64,000 bases of DNA from Betaproteobacteria bacterium HGW-Betaproteobacteria-11 (GTDB lineage: Bacteria > Pseudomonadota > Gammaproteobacteria > Burkholderiales > Rhodocyclaceae). The translations under genes and the position numbers were made by a program. Below the pieces are notes generated by a model, which ran no database searches, had not been told where the DNA came from, and saw only the letters and a program-made list of their open reading frames with translations. Position 1 is the first letter of the stretch, and every line of letters begins with the position of its first letter. The stretch covers positions 1 to 64,000 of the forward strand of contig PHCV01000004.1 in assembly GCA_002842395.1 (NCBI GenBank), given 5' to 3'. Below, piece by piece: positions 29,549 through 38,839 of this stretch.

Positions 29549-30142
29549 ATGGTGAAAATGATACCTGACCTGAGCCCCGGCAAGGGCAAAGGGAATGAGA
29601 CGAGTGCAGCGCCATCACCCTGGGTGGTGCGTTTTGCCGGACTGATCGAGCCGGGCGGGCGAGTGCTCGACCTGGCCTGTGGCAGCGGCCGCCATGCGTG
29701 CTGGCTGGCTGATCTCGGTCATGTAGTGGAGGCGGTCGACCGCGATGCCGTGGCCCTGGCCGAGCTTTCCCGTGCCCGGCCGCAGGTGCGCACCCGCGTG
29801 GCCGACCTGGAGGGCGGGCCCTGGCCGTATCACGGCTGTGCATTCGATGCCATCGTGGTCACCAACTACCTCTACCGACCCTTGCTGCCATTGATCCTCA
29901 GCGCGCTGGATAGTAACGGGGTGCTGATTTACGAAACCTTCATGGTCGGCAATGAACGGTTTGGCAAGCCTTCCAATCCGGCCTTTCTGCTGCATTCCGG
30001 CGAGCTGCTGGAGGTAGTGCGGCAGCACCTGAACATCGTTGCCTTCGAGCAGGGCGAGGTGGCGACACCACGCCCGCTGGTCGTTCAGCGGTTATGCGCG
30101 ACCCGGCGGATCGCGTGGCGCTTGCCGGAAACCGGTGGCTAA
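29549..30142 (+). CDS. SAM-dependent methyltransferase (class I)
   Basis: 197 aa from ATG 29549; upstream in-frame ATGs (29492, 29516) overlap the divergent cyclase gene and add no conserved sequence. Motif I VLDLACGSGRHACWLADLG, motif II VEAVDRD and motif IV IVVTNYLYRP are clear. Short methyltransferases of this type (TehB/YodH-like) have unknown substrates. A dispersed repeat follows 12 bp after the stop. Confidence 0.88.
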   Translation: MVKMIPDLSPGKGKGNETSAAPSPWVVRFAGLIEPGGRVLDLACGSGRHACWLADLGHVVEAVDRDAVALAELSRARPQVRTRVADLEGGPWPYHGCAFDAIVVTNYLYRPLLPLILSALDSNGVLIYETFMVGNERFGKPSNPAFLLHSGELLEVVRQHLNIVAFEQGEVATPRPLVVQRLCATRRIAWRLPETGG

Positions 30143-30154
30143 GAAAGCGGCGTA

Positions 30155-30180
30155 AAAAGTCGGCGCTGGCGGCACGGTGA
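30155..30180 (+). repeat. Dispersed 26-bp repeat, copy 9 (intergenic)
   Basis: AAAAGTCGGCGCTGG, spacer CGGC, ACGGTGA, between convergent genes. Confidence 0.9.
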
Positions 30181-30208
30181 TTGTCGGATACGCATGCCCT
30201 GCGCGGCT

Positions 30209-30826
30209 TCAACGCAGCAATGGCGACAAGGCATCCAGCATGTGCTGCATCAGCCGTGGCTGGGCCTCGGCCGTCGGGTGCAGGCCATCGGCCTGAAAGG
30301 CGTTCGCATCGAGCGCGATCGGCTCGAGCAGGAAAGGCAACAGGGCAACCTTCTCGCGCCGTGCCAGGATGCGGAAGCTGGCGGTGAATTCCCGGGTGTA
30401 CTGCTCCCCGTAGTTGGGCGGCAGGCGCATGCCGACCAGCAGGATTTTTGCCCGCTGCCGTTTGGCCTGGCCGATCATGGTGGCGAGGTTGTCGCGCATC
30501 GCGGCCAGGGGCAGGCCGCGCAAACCGTCATTGGCGCCCAGGGCAAGAATGACGATCGCCGGCTTCGTTTGCCGCAGGACGCGTTCGAAACGCGCCCGGC
30601 CACCGGCGGTGGTCTCGCCGCTGATGCTCGCATTGGCCATGGTGAGGGCCTTGCCTTCCTCGTGCAGGCGGCGTTCGAGCAACACCGGCCAGCTTTGTTC
30701 GCGCGCGATGCCGTAGCCCGCCGAGAGGCTATCGCCGAAGACGAGCAGGGTCGGCGGTGTAGCATGCGCGCTCGGCGCAAACCAACAGAGCAGAACAATG
30801 GAAAGTCGTTTGAACAGGAAAGACAT
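30209..30826 (-). CDS. tesA: Periplasmic GDSL arylesterase / thioesterase I
   Basis: 205 aa. A signal peptide (1-22) precedes the SGNH blocks: FGDSLSAGYG (catalytic Ser), NASISGETTAGG, LALGANDGLRG (Asn) and DGLHPTAEAQ (Asp/His). Hydrolyses acyl-CoA thioesters and aryl esters in the TesA family. Divergent from the ybbA-like gene, as in E. coli. Its start codon overlaps the other gene's start within a single CATG. Confidence 0.94.
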   Translation of the reverse strand: MSFLFKRLSIVLLCWFAPSAHATPPTLLVFGDSLSAGYGIAREQSWPVLLERRLHEEGKALTMANASISGETTAGGRARFERVLRQTKPAIVILALGANDGLRGLPLAAMRDNLATMIGQAKRQRAKILLVGMRLPPNYGEQYTREFTASFRILARREKVALLPFLLEPIALDANAFQADGLHPTAEAQPRLMQHMLDALSPLLR

Positions 30827-31496
30827 GGCGAATCCGGTGATCGAAGCGAGGGCCTTGAGCAAGACCGTGCCCAGCGGAACGGGCTGGCTGCCGATTCTGC
30901 ACGAGATCACGTTTGCCGTGGGCGAGGGCGAGGCGGTGGCCATCGTCGGCGCCTCCGGCTCGGGCAAGTCGACCCTGCTCGGGCTGATGGCCGGCCTTGA
31001 TCTGCCAACGGCGGGGACGGTACGGCTGGTGGGAGAAGACCTGGCGACGCTCGACGAAGACCGGCGCGCTGCCTTGCGCGGCCGGGTGCTGGGATTCGTC
31101 TTCCAGTCCTTCCAGTTGCTGCCGGCCCTGACCGCGCTGGAGAACGTCATGCTGCCGCTGGAACTGGCCGGGCGAACCGACGCGCCTGTCGTGGCCGGAG
31201 CCATGCTCGAGCGGGTCGGCCTGGCGGCCCGCCTCGGCCATTATCCCAAGCATCTTTCCGGCGGCGAGCAGCAGCGCGTGGCCCTGGCGCGCGCCTTCGC
31301 CGTCCGCCCCCGGCTGTTGCTGGCCGACGAGCCGACCGGCAATCTCGATGCCGAGACCGGGGCGCAGATCATCGAGCTGATGTTCGCCCTGAACCGCGAG
31401 GCCGGCACCACGCTGATTCTGGTCACCCATGACGATCAGCTCGCCCGGCGCTGCGGGCGGACGCTGCGCTTGGCGGGCGGGCGGCTGGCCGGGTAG
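30825..31496 (+). CDS. ybbA: ABC transporter ATP-binding protein (YbbA/LolD type), no adjacent permease
   Basis: 223 aa from [13 protein letters not shown]; an upstream start at 30798 would extend further into tesA. Walker [11 protein letters not shown]-loop [16 protein letters not shown], signature [14 protein letters not shown] and Walker [12 protein letters not shown] are intact. In E. coli ybbA is followed by the large permease gene ybbP; here an hpnD-like gene on the other strand comes next, so the permease must lie elsewhere or be lost. Confidence 0.92.
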   Translation: MANPVIEARALSKTVPSGTGWLPILHEITFAVGEGEAVAIVGASGSGKSTLLGLMAGLDLPTAGTVRLVGEDLATLDEDRRAALRGRVLGFVFQSFQLLPALTALENVMLPLELAGRTDAPVVAGAMLERVGLAARLGHYPKHLSGGEQQRVALARAFAVRPRLLLADEPTGNLDAETGAQIIELMFALNREAGTTLILVTHDDQLARRCGRTLRLAGGRLAG

Positions 31497-31520
31497 TGCG
31501 GGACTAGCGGGTAGCGGCAC

Positions 31521-32354
31521 TCAGGTGCCGATCCAGGTCTTGCTGGTCAGCCAGAATTTGCGTAACGGGGTGAGATCGATGCGCTGGTGCAGGACCTGAC
31601 AGTCATCGCGGGCGATTTCCTTCAACAAAGCACGATCGATGGCCGCCAGAACGAGTCCGGCACGCTGGGACTTGCGGTCGTCCCCCGGCAGCCTGGCCAG
31701 TGCCTGCGCGTAGGTTGCCTCGGCACGCGCGATCTGGAATTCCATCAGGCGGCGGAAATTGTCCGTGTGGCTTGCCTGACGGAGTTCGGCTGGATCGACA
31801 CCGAACTGCGCAAGTTCTTCCTGGGGCAGGTAGATGCGGCCATGCCGGACATCTTTGCCGACATCGCGGATGATGCGGGTGAGTTCAAATGCCAGCCCCA
31901 GTTCGTGCGCATATTTGAGCGTATGGCGGTCACGGTAGCCGAGAATTTCGGCGCTGAGCAGGCTGACGATGCTGCCGGCGCGATAGCAGTAGAGGCGCAA
32001 GGCGCGGAAATCGGGATAACTCCGCGTGTCGATGTTCATTTCCATCCCGTCGATGAGTTCCAGCATCTGTTCCCGAGGCAGCGGGAAGCGGAGGATGGCG
32101 TGGGCCAGTGCCTGGGTTGCCGGGTGACTGGGCTGGCCGGCATAGAGTGCGGCGACTTCACCGCGCCACCAGGCCAGTTTGGTGCGCGCCAGATGCGGAT
32201 CGGAAGTTGCGTTGAGGGTGTCCTCGAACTCGCGGCGAAGGGCATGGAGGGCGGTGATTGCCTGCCGCTGTTCCGGTTCGATAAAGAGGACACTGTAGTA
32301 GAGCGAGGAGCCGGTGGCCGCAACGCGCTGCCGGCAGTAATCGTCGGGGGTCAT
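31521..32354 (-). CDS. hpnD: Squalene/phytoene synthase family protein, HpnD-like
   Basis: 277 aa from MTPDDYCRQR. Prenyl-diphosphate head-to-head condensing fold: GSSLYYSVLFIEPEQR, KLAWWRGEV, IDGMEMNIDTRSYPDF and the second Asp motif LTRIIRDVGKDVRHGRIYLP match presqualene-diphosphate synthase HpnD. The first Asp-rich motif, usually DDxxD, reads EDTLN, so activity or product may differ. No other hopanoid gene is nearby. The ATG overlaps the stop of a tiny upstream ORF (TGATG). Confidence 0.85.
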   Translation of the reverse strand: MTPDDYCRQRVAATGSSLYYSVLFIEPEQRQAITALHALRREFEDTLNATSDPHLARTKLAWWRGEVAALYAGQPSHPATQALAHAILRFPLPREQMLELIDGMEMNIDTRSYPDFRALRLYCYRAGSIVSLLSAEILGYRDRHTLKYAHELGLAFELTRIIRDVGKDVRHGRIYLPQEELAQFGVDPAELRQASHTDNFRRLMEFQIARAEATYAQALARLPGDDRKSQRAGLVLAAIDRALLKEIARDDCQVLHQRIDLTPLRKFWLTSKTWIGT

Positions 32355-32437
32355 CAGGCCAACCGGGTGCGCTGGGCGGGTAAGTACCGGTTCGTGCCCT
32401 TGCACATGGGGCAGCGGCGAATCGGGTGGTCGGTCAT
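32354..32437 (-). CDS. Possible 27-residue leader ORF coupled to the hpnD-like gene
   Basis: Starts MTDHPIRRCPMCKG, carries one CxxC, and its TGA overlaps the hpnD ATG. Basic and short. The RBS is weak (GAGAAAA), so translation is uncertain; it could be a translational-coupling leader or chance. Confidence 0.3.
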   Translation of the reverse strand: MTDHPIRRCPMCKGTNRYLPAQRTRLA

Positions 32438-32744
32438 TGGTCGATTTTCTCGGGCGTTATGGGATGCCGGAGATAATGGCACGGATTTCGCTCGCCAAAC
32501 ATCCGGATAGCCCGTTACCGGGACGACACTCCGCTCCTCGAGTCGCTCGAAAAGTCGGCGCTGGTGACACGGCGAGCCCGTCGCCCCGCATGATTGCCGT
32601 GGTGGGCAGGGCTTTCCGCAGGTGGGTCGCAGGCAGGTAAGAAGCGGGGAAAGCAGGTAAAATCGCCCTTCCATGTCGTATCGTTTTGTCTTGTCGTGTC
32701 GTGTAATGCAACACAACGGTGGCAGGTAACGGCAAGGCACCTGT
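32438..32744. other. Intergenic interval upstream of tRNA-Leu
   Basis: Contains dispersed repeat copy 10 at 32550 and short direct repeats of TGTCGTGTCGT type near 32684-32702. No ORF is supported on either strand; long frames here are tRNA read-through. Confidence 0.5.
32550..32575 (+). repeat. Dispersed 26-bp repeat, copy 10 (intergenic)
   Basis: AAAAGTCGGCGCTGG, spacer TGAC, ACGGCGA; both arms perfect. Confidence 0.9.
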
Positions 32745-32829
32745 GCCCAGGTGGCGGAATTGGTAGACGCACCAGATTTAGGTTCTGGCGCCGCGAGGCG
32801 TGGGGGTTCGAGTCCCTTCCTGGGCACCA
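32745..32829 (+). tRNA. tRNA-Leu (anticodon UAG)
   Basis: 85 nt including encoded CCA. Acceptor GCCCAGG pairs with CCTGGGC; anticodon stem CCAGA/TCTGG with loop TTTAGGT gives TAG; a long class-II variable arm (GCGCCGCGAGGCGT region) and GGTTCGAGTCC T-arm fit Leu. Confidence 0.95.
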
Positions 32830-32879
32830 GAGAAAAACGATCACGATGTTCATGAATTCTTTACTTTGACGGATAGAAA

Positions 32880-34187
32880 ATGACGGATACGCAATCGATA
32901 GTGCAAAGCTCGCTGGAACGACGGATCGATATCGTGGTGAATCTTGCCGATGTCGAAAAAGATGTGGGCGGGCGTTTGAAAAGGCTCGCGCGCACGGTCA
33001 AGATGCCTGGGTTCCGGCCTGGCAAGGTGCCGATGAAAATCGTCGAGCAGCAATATGGCGATCAGGCGCGTTCCGAGGCCATCGGCAGCGCCGTGGAACG
33101 GGTTTTCAACGAGCAGGTGCGTGAGCAGGGCTTGCGCGTGGCCGGTTATCCGCAAGTCGAGCCCAAGGCCGACGCCGCTGAAGGCGCGCTCGGTTTCAGC
33201 GCCGTATTCGAGATCTACCCTGAAATTGCCTCGGCGGATGTTGCCGGGCAAGGCATCGAAAAGCCGGTGCTGACGGTGACCGATGCCGAAGTGGCGAAGA
33301 CGCTGGAAGTGTTGCGCAAGCAGCGTGTCAGCTACGTCGAGTCTGATCGTCCGGCGCAGAAGGAAGACCGGGTGATCATCGATTTCGTTGGTCGCAGGGA
33401 TGGCGAGGAGTTCCCGGGCGGCAAGGCCGACGATTACACCGTGGTGGTGGGGGGGGGCATGATGCTGCCGGATTTCGATGCCGCGCTAGAGGGCCTCAAG
33501 GCTACCGAACGCAAGACATTCGATGTCACCTTTCCCGCAGACTATCAGGCTGCGGAACTGGCGGGCAAGACCGTGCAGTTCGACGTGCTGGTCAAAAAGG
33601 TCGAGACGCCGCGCCTGCCGGAAATCGATGCCGATTTCGCTCGCTCGCTCGGCGTGGCGGATGGCGACGTGGAGAAAATGCACGCCGAAGTGCGGGCCAA
33701 TCTCGAGCGCGAGGTGAAGAAACGCCTGCGGGCGAAGGTCAAGCAGCAAGTCATGGATCTTCTGGTCAAGGCTCACCCGATCGAAGTGCCCAAGGCATTG
33801 GTCGAGGCAGAATCCCAGCAGATGGCGGAAGCTACCCGTCACGACATGGAAGCGCGCGGCATGGCCGGGAAAAACGTACCGATCGATCCGTCCTGGTTCG
33901 CCGAGCAGGCAACCCGCCGCGTGACCCTGGGGCTGATCCTTGCCGAACTGGTGAAGACGCAGGAGCTGCACGTCAAGCCCGAGCAGGTGCGTGCCACGAT
34001 CGACGAGTTTGCCGAAACCTTTGAAGACCCGAAGGAGGTCGTGCGCTGGTATTACTCGCAGCCGCAGCGCCTGGCCGAGGCCGAAGCGCTGACGCTGGAG
34101 AACAATGTGGTCGAATGGGTGCTGGCCAGGGCCGCGGTTACGGAGAAGTCCGTGGCATTCGAAGATCTGATGAGTGGTGCAGCGTAA
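32880..34187 (+). CDS. tig: Trigger factor (ribosome-associated chaperone, peptidyl-prolyl isomerase)
   Basis: 435 aa. The ribosome-binding signature GFRPGKVPMKIVEQQYG (about 43-59) is intact in the N-domain, the FKBP-type PPIase region spans about 155-245 (EDRVIIDFVGRRDGEEFPGG), and the rest is the helical C-domain. Opens the classical tig-clpP-clpX-lon quality-control cluster. Starts 50 bp after tRNA-Leu. Confidence 0.98.
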   Translation: MTDTQSIVQSSLERRIDIVVNLADVEKDVGGRLKRLARTVKMPGFRPGKVPMKIVEQQYGDQARSEAIGSAVERVFNEQVREQGLRVAGYPQVEPKADAAEGALGFSAVFEIYPEIASADVAGQGIEKPVLTVTDAEVAKTLEVLRKQRVSYVESDRPAQKEDRVIIDFVGRRDGEEFPGGKADDYTVVVGGGMMLPDFDAALEGLKATERKTFDVTFPADYQAAELAGKTVQFDVLVKKVETPRLPEIDADFARSLGVADGDVEKMHAEVRANLEREVKKRLRAKVKQQVMDLLVKAHPIEVPKALVEAESQQMAEATRHDMEARGMAGKNVPIDPSWFAEQATRRVTLGLILAELVKTQELHVKPEQVRATIDEFAETFEDPKEVVRWYYSQPQRLAEAEALTLENNVVEWVLARAAVTEKSVAFEDLMSGAA

Positions 34188-34204
34188 TTTAAAGCGAGGG
34201 TTCG

Positions 34205-34849
34205 ATGAGCAATTGGCAAAACAACGGTAGCGTCATGGAGCCGAGCGCCCTGGGTCTGGTGCCGATGGTGATCGAGACCAGCGGCCGGGGCGAACGGGCG
34301 TATGACATCTATTCGCGCCTGCTGCGCGAACGGGTGGTTTTTCTGGTCGGGCCGGTTACCGATGCAACCGCCAACCTGATCGTTGCGCAGTTGCTGTTCC
34401 TCGAATCGGAAAATCCGGACAAGGATATTTTTCTCTATATCAACTCGCCCGGCGGTTCGGTTTCCGCCGGCATGGCGATCTACGACACCATGCAGTTCAT
34501 CAAGCCGGACGTCTCGACCTTGTGCATTGGCCAGGCGGCCAGCATGGGGGCTTTTTTGCTGACTGCCGGAGCCAAGGGCAAGCGCTACTGCCTGCCCAAT
34601 TCGCGGGTGATGATTCACCAGCCGCTGGGTGGGTTTCAGGGGCAGGCTTCGGATATCGAGATTCATGCCCGGGAAATCCTGTTTCTCAAGCAGAAGTTGA
34701 ACTCCATGCTGGCACAGCACACCGGCCAGCCGCTGGAGCGGATCGAGCGCGATACGGATCGCGATAATTTTCTGTCGGCAGAGGCTGCTGTGGACTACGG
34801 GTTGGTCGACAAGGTATTGCAGAGTCGCGCCGAAGTGGCCGTGGCTTGA
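34205..34849 (+). CDS. clpP: ATP-dependent Clp protease proteolytic subunit
   Basis: 214 aa serine peptidase forming the ClpXP/ClpAP barrel. Catalytic Ser in [11 protein letters not shown], His in MIHQPLGG, Asp in [10 protein letters not shown] propeptide-like N-terminus precedes [23 protein letters not shown]. 17 bp after tig, upstream of clpX. Confidence 0.98.
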   Translation: MSNWQNNGSVMEPSALGLVPMVIETSGRGERAYDIYSRLLRERVVFLVGPVTDATANLIVAQLLFLESENPDKDIFLYINSPGGSVSAGMAIYDTMQFIKPDVSTLCIGQAASMGAFLLTAGAKGKRYCLPNSRVMIHQPLGGFQGQASDIEIHAREILFLKQKLNSMLAQHTGQPLERIERDTDRDNFLSAEAAVDYGLVDKVLQSRAEVAVA

Positions 34850-34876
34850 TGCCCTCTTCAAACGGAGACGAAGATC

Positions 34877-36142
34877 GTGGAAAAGAAAACAGGAAACGGT
34901 GACAAGCTGCTGTATTGCTCCTTTTGTGGCAAGAGCCAGCATGAGGTCAAGAAGCTGATTGCCGGCCCCTCGGTCTTTATCTGCGACGAATGCATCGATC
35001 TTTGCAACGACATCGTCCGCGACGAGATGGCTGGCGAGGAAACCGGCAAGGAAGGCGGGGGGCTGCCGACACCGAAGGAAATTAGGGAGATGCTCGATCA
35101 ATATGTGATCGGGCAGGAATCGGCCAAGAAAATTCTCGCGGTTGCCGTCTATAACCACTACAAGCGCATCCGTCACAAGGAAAAAGGCAGCGATGGCGTC
35201 GAACTGGCAAAGAGCAATATTTTGCTGATCGGCCCGACCGGATCGGGCAAGACCCTGTTGGCCCAAACCCTGGCGCGGATGTTGAATGTGCCCTTCGTGA
35301 TGGCTGACGCAACGACCCTGACCGAGGCGGGCTATGTCGGCGAGGATGTCGAGAACATCATCCAGAAACTGCTGCAGAATTGTGACTATGAGGTCGAGAA
35401 GGCCCAGCAAGGGATCATCTACATCGATGAAATCGACAAGATTTCACGCAAGGCCGACAATCCGTCGATCACCCGCGACGTTTCTGGCGAGGGCGTGCAG
35501 CAGGCCTTGCTGAAATTGATCGAAGGAACGGTGGCCAGCATTCCGCCGCAAGGCGGGCGCAAGCATCCCAACCAGGACTTCATCCAGGTCGATACCACGA
35601 ATATCCTGTTTTTCTGCGGCGGTGCTTTCGATGGGTTGGACAAGGTCATTCGTGGCCGCTCGGAGAAAGGTGGCATCGGTTTTGGCGCCGAAGTGAAAAG
35701 TCGTGATGCGGGGAATGTGAGCGAGGTGCTGAAACAGGTGGAGCCGGAGGATTTGATCAAGTTCGGGCTGATTCCAGAACTGATCGGCCGTCTTCCGGTT
35801 TTGGCGACCCTGCAGGAACTCGACGAAGCTGCCCTGGTCACAATCCTCATCGAGCCGAAGAATGCCTTGGTCAAGCAATACCAGAAGCTGTTTGCCATGG
35901 AAGGCGTCGACCTTGAGATACGCCCGTCGGCGTTGCAGGCGATTGCCCGCAAGGCGCTGAAGCGCAAGACCGGGGCGCGTGGTTTGCGTTCGATACTGGA
36001 GAACGTGCTGCTCGATACCATGTACGAGTTGCCGACCCTGGAAAATGTGAGCAAGGTGGTGATCGATGAAAATAGCATCGAATCCGGCGCCCAGCCACTG
36101 ATGATTTACGCTGACCAGCCCAAAGTCTCGGGCGCCAATTGA
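34877..36142 (+). CDS. clpX: ATP-dependent Clp protease ATP-binding subunit ClpX
   Basis: 421 aa unfoldase. A GTG start follows GGAG. C4 zinc domain ([10 protein letters not shown] ... CDECIDLC), Walker [16 protein letters not shown], Walker [11 protein letters not shown], pore/IGF region and sensor 2 ([10 protein letters not shown]) are all recognisable. Recognises tagged substrates and feeds ClpP. Confidence 0.98.
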   Translation: MEKKTGNGDKLLYCSFCGKSQHEVKKLIAGPSVFICDECIDLCNDIVRDEMAGEETGKEGGGLPTPKEIREMLDQYVIGQESAKKILAVAVYNHYKRIRHKEKGSDGVELAKSNILLIGPTGSGKTLLAQTLARMLNVPFVMADATTLTEAGYVGEDVENIIQKLLQNCDYEVEKAQQGIIYIDEIDKISRKADNPSITRDVSGEGVQQALLKLIEGTVASIPPQGGRKHPNQDFIQVDTTNILFFCGGAFDGLDKVIRGRSEKGGIGFGAEVKSRDAGNVSEVLKQVEPEDLIKFGLIPELIGRLPVLATLQELDEAALVTILIEPKNALVKQYQKLFAMEGVDLEIRPSALQAIARKALKRKTGARGLRSILENVLLDTMYELPTLENVSKVVIDENSIESGAQPLMIYADQPKVSGAN

Positions 36143-36184
36143 TCAAGAGCCCAGGGCTCCCGGCTCGGTCACGGTTCCGGGCGC

Positions 36185-36213
36185 CTTGAATTCCAGTCAT
36201 GTTGTCCCAATGT
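36185..36213 (+). promoter_or_regulatory. sigma-32-like heat-shock promoter of lon
   Basis: CTTGAAT (36185-36191), 14-bp spacer, CCCAATGT (36206-36213), 33 bp before the lon ATG; same spacing as the clpB site. Confidence 0.72.
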
Positions 36214-36245
36214 GGGGCGCGTGAACATTAAATTCAGAGGGCACG

Positions 36246-38663
36246 ATGATGTCTGATCCAGAAAATTCCCCAGTAGAAAAACAAGGTCTTCCCTTGCTGC
36301 CATTGCGCGATGTCGTGGTTTTCCCGCACATGGTGATTCCGTTGTTCGTCGGTCGCCCCAAGTCGATCAAGGCGCTGGAGACGGCAATGGAAGCGGGGCA
36401 GGGCATTTTGCTCGTGGCGCAGAAGTTTGCCGCCAAGGATGAGCCCGGCCCGGACGACATGTATGAGATCGGCTGCCTGGCCAATATTCTGCAGATGTTG
36501 AAATTGCCCGATGGCACGGTCAAGGTGCTGGTCGAAGGCATCGAGCGGGCGCGGGTGGTGCGCGTAGAGGATCGGGGCGAACTCTTCGTTGCCGATACCC
36601 AGCCGTTGCTTGTCGAAACCGATGGCGACCATGAAATCGAGGCGTTGCGCCGCACGGTGCTGGCCCAGTTCGACCAGTATGTGAAGCTCAACAAAAAAAT
36701 CCCTCCGGAAGTGCTGACCTCTCTCGCCGGGATTGAAGAGGGCGGGCGCCTGGCGGATACCATTGCCGCCCATTTGCCGCTGAAGCTCGAGCAGAAGCAG
36801 GAAATTCTCGAAATCATTGGCGTCACGGAACGACTGGAAAAACTGCTCGGTCAGCTTGAGTCCGAGCTCGACATCCTTCAGGTCGAAAAGCGCATCCGTG
36901 GTCGGGTCAAGCGGCAGATGGAAAAAAGCCAGCGCGAGTACTACCTCAACGAACAGGTCAAGGCGATCCAGAAAGAACTCGGTGAGGGTGACGAAGGCGC
37001 CGACATCGAGGAGCTGGAAAAGAAGATCAAGGCGGCCGGAATGAGCAAGGAGGCGCTGACCAAGGCCAGCTCCGAGATGAAGAAATTGAAGCTGATGTCG
37101 CCCATGTCGGCGGAAGCTTCCGTGGTGCGCAATTACATAGAGACCCTGGTTGGCCTGCCGTGGCGCAAGAAATCCCGCGTCAGCAAGGATCTCGCACTGG
37201 CGCAGAAGACTCTCGACAAGGATCACTACGGACTGGAGAAGGTCAAGGAACGCATCGTCGAGTATCTCGCCGTGCAGCAGCGGGTGGACAAGGTCAAGGC
37301 GCCGATTCTCTGTCTGGTTGGCCCCCCGGGCGTGGGCAAGACGTCGCTTGGACAGTCGATTGCCAAGTCGACCAATCGCAAGTTCGTCCGCATGGCCCTG
37401 GGTGGCGTGCGCGACGAGGCCGAGATTCGCGGCCATCGCCGGACCTATATCGGTTCGATGCCAGGGAAGATTCTGCAAAGCATGACCAAGATCGGGGTCA
37501 AAAACCCGCTCTTCCTGCTCGACGAGGTCGACAAGATGGGGCAGGACTTCCGCGGCGATCCTTCGTCTGCGCTGCTCGAGGTACTGGATCCGGAGCAGAA
37601 CCATACTTTCCAGGATCACTACGTCGAGGTCGACTTCGACCTGTCCGACGTCATGTTCGTCGCGACGGCCAATACGCTGAACATCCCGCATGCCCTGCTT
37701 GACCGGATGGAGGTGATTCGGCTCGCAGGCTATACGGAAGACGAAAAGGTGAGTATTGCCCAGCGCTATCTGCTGGCGAAGCAGATGAAAAATAACGGTA
37801 TCAAGTCGACCGAGCTTGCGGTGACGGAAGATGCCTTGCGCGACATCGTTCGCTATTACACGCGCGAAGCCGGAGTGCGGGCACTCGAGCGCGAGATTTC
37901 TAAAATTTGCCGCAAGGTGGTCAAGGCGTTGGTGCTGCGTCCACGGAAAAACAAGATCGTGGTCAATGCCAATAACATAGATAAATATCTTGGAGTTCGG
38001 CGTTACAGTTTCGGCATGGCCGAGAAAGAAAATCAGGTGGGCCAGGTTTCCGGACTGGCATGGACCGAAGTGGGCGGCGAGTTGCTGACGGTCGAGGCGA
38101 CCGTGATGCCGGGGAAAGGCAACATCATTCGCACCGGGCAGATTGGCGATGTCATGAAGGAATCGGTGGAAGCGGCCCGCTCGGTGGTTCGCAGTCGCGC
38201 GCGTCGCTTGGGCATCACCGATGAAATTTTCGAGAAGAGCGATATCCACATCCACTTCCCGGAAGGGGCAACGCCGAAAGATGGCCCCAGCGCCGGGATC
38301 GCGATTTGCACGGCGCTGGTTTCCGTGCTGACCGGAATTCCGGTGCGTGCCGATGTGGCCATGACGGGCGAGATTACCCTGCGCGGTGAAGTATTGCCGA
38401 TCGGCGGACTCAAGGAGAAGCTCCTGGCCGCGGTGCGTGGCGGGATTCGCCTGGCGATGATCCCGCAAGAGAACCTCAAGGATCTCGCCGAGATTCCGGA
38501 GACGATCAAGAATCGGATCGAAATCCAGCCGGTCAGGTGGATCGACCAGGTACTCGAGTTGGCCCTGGAACGCAAGCCGGAAGCCTTGCCCGATCTGGCT
38601 GTTGCCGCGACCCTGCCGGCTGTCGTAACCGAGGGCGTGCCCCCCGCGGTCTTGCCGCACTGA
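36246..38663 (+). CDS. lon: ATP-dependent protease La
   Basis: 805 aa. N-terminal substrate-binding domain ([20 protein letters not shown]), AAA+ module with Walker [17 protein letters not shown] and [10 protein letters not shown], and C-terminal Ser-Lys protease domain with catalytic Ser in [10 protein letters not shown] and Lys in [15 protein letters not shown] codons at 36246 and 36249 are both possible. Heat-shock promoter upstream, stem-loop downstream. Confidence 0.98.
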   Translation: MMSDPENSPVEKQGLPLLPLRDVVVFPHMVIPLFVGRPKSIKALETAMEAGQGILLVAQKFAAKDEPGPDDMYEIGCLANILQMLKLPDGTVKVLVEGIERARVVRVEDRGELFVADTQPLLVETDGDHEIEALRRTVLAQFDQYVKLNKKIPPEVLTSLAGIEEGGRLADTIAAHLPLKLEQKQEILEIIGVTERLEKLLGQLESELDILQVEKRIRGRVKRQMEKSQREYYLNEQVKAIQKELGEGDEGADIEELEKKIKAAGMSKEALTKASSEMKKLKLMSPMSAEASVVRNYIETLVGLPWRKKSRVSKDLALAQKTLDKDHYGLEKVKERIVEYLAVQQRVDKVKAPILCLVGPPGVGKTSLGQSIAKSTNRKFVRMALGGVRDEAEIRGHRRTYIGSMPGKILQSMTKIGVKNPLFLLDEVDKMGQDFRGDPSSALLEVLDPEQNHTFQDHYVEVDFDLSDVMFVATANTLNIPHALLDRMEVIRLAGYTEDEKVSIAQRYLLAKQMKNNGIKSTELAVTEDALRDIVRYYTREAGVRALEREISKICRKVVKALVLRPRKNKIVVNANNIDKYLGVRRYSFGMAEKENQVGQVSGLAWTEVGGELLTVEATVMPGKGNIIRTGQIGDVMKESVEAARSVVRSRARRLGITDEIFEKSDIHIHFPEGATPKDGPSAGIAICTALVSVLTGIPVRADVAMTGEITLRGEVLPIGGLKEKLLAAVRGGIRLAMIPQENLKDLAEIPETIKNRIEIQPVRWIDQVLELALERKPEALPDLAVAATLPAVVTEGVPPAVLPH

Positions 38664-38672
38664 TGATAGAAT

Positions 38673-38704
38673 TCGCCGCTGTCAAGCAAGAGCGGCGAGC
38701 TTTC
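38673..38704 (+). terminator. Stem-loop after lon
   Basis: TCGCCGCT, 10-nt loop, AGCGGCGA, then GCTTTCTT. Confidence 0.65.
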
Positions 38705-38709
38705 TTCCA

Positions 38710-38785
38710 GGGTGCTTAGCTCAGTTGGTAGAGCGTCTGCCTTACACGCAGGATGTCGGCGGTTCGAGCCCGTCAGCACCCACCA
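38710..38785 (+). tRNA. tRNA-Val (anticodon UAC)
   Basis: 76 nt with encoded CCA. GGGTGCT/AGCACCC acceptor; anticodon loop CTTACAC gives TAC; D-arm AGCTCAGTTGG and T-arm GGTTCGAGCC are standard. Confidence 0.96.
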
Positions 38786-38790
38786 CTCAA

Positions 38791-38820
38791 GACAAAGGCG
38801 AACCTTCGTTCGCCTTTGTC
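38791..38820. terminator. Perfect 13-bp hairpin between tRNA-Val and ppiD
   Basis: GACAAAGGCGAAC, loop CTTC, and the exact complement. A likely tRNA terminator or processing hairpin; the T-run is weak. Confidence 0.6.
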
Positions 38821-38839
38821 ATATTCAGGATTCCAGCGC

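Noticed and set aside
32515-32853. Minus-strand frame with CPGRDSNPHASRR peptide
   Set aside because: Classic read-through of a tRNA-Leu gene.
36234-38660. 808-codon open frame antisense to lon, and similar long frames antisense to clpB, tig and pat
   Set aside because: GC-rich codon bias opens the antisense frame; no protein-like motifs and complete overlap with well-identified genes.
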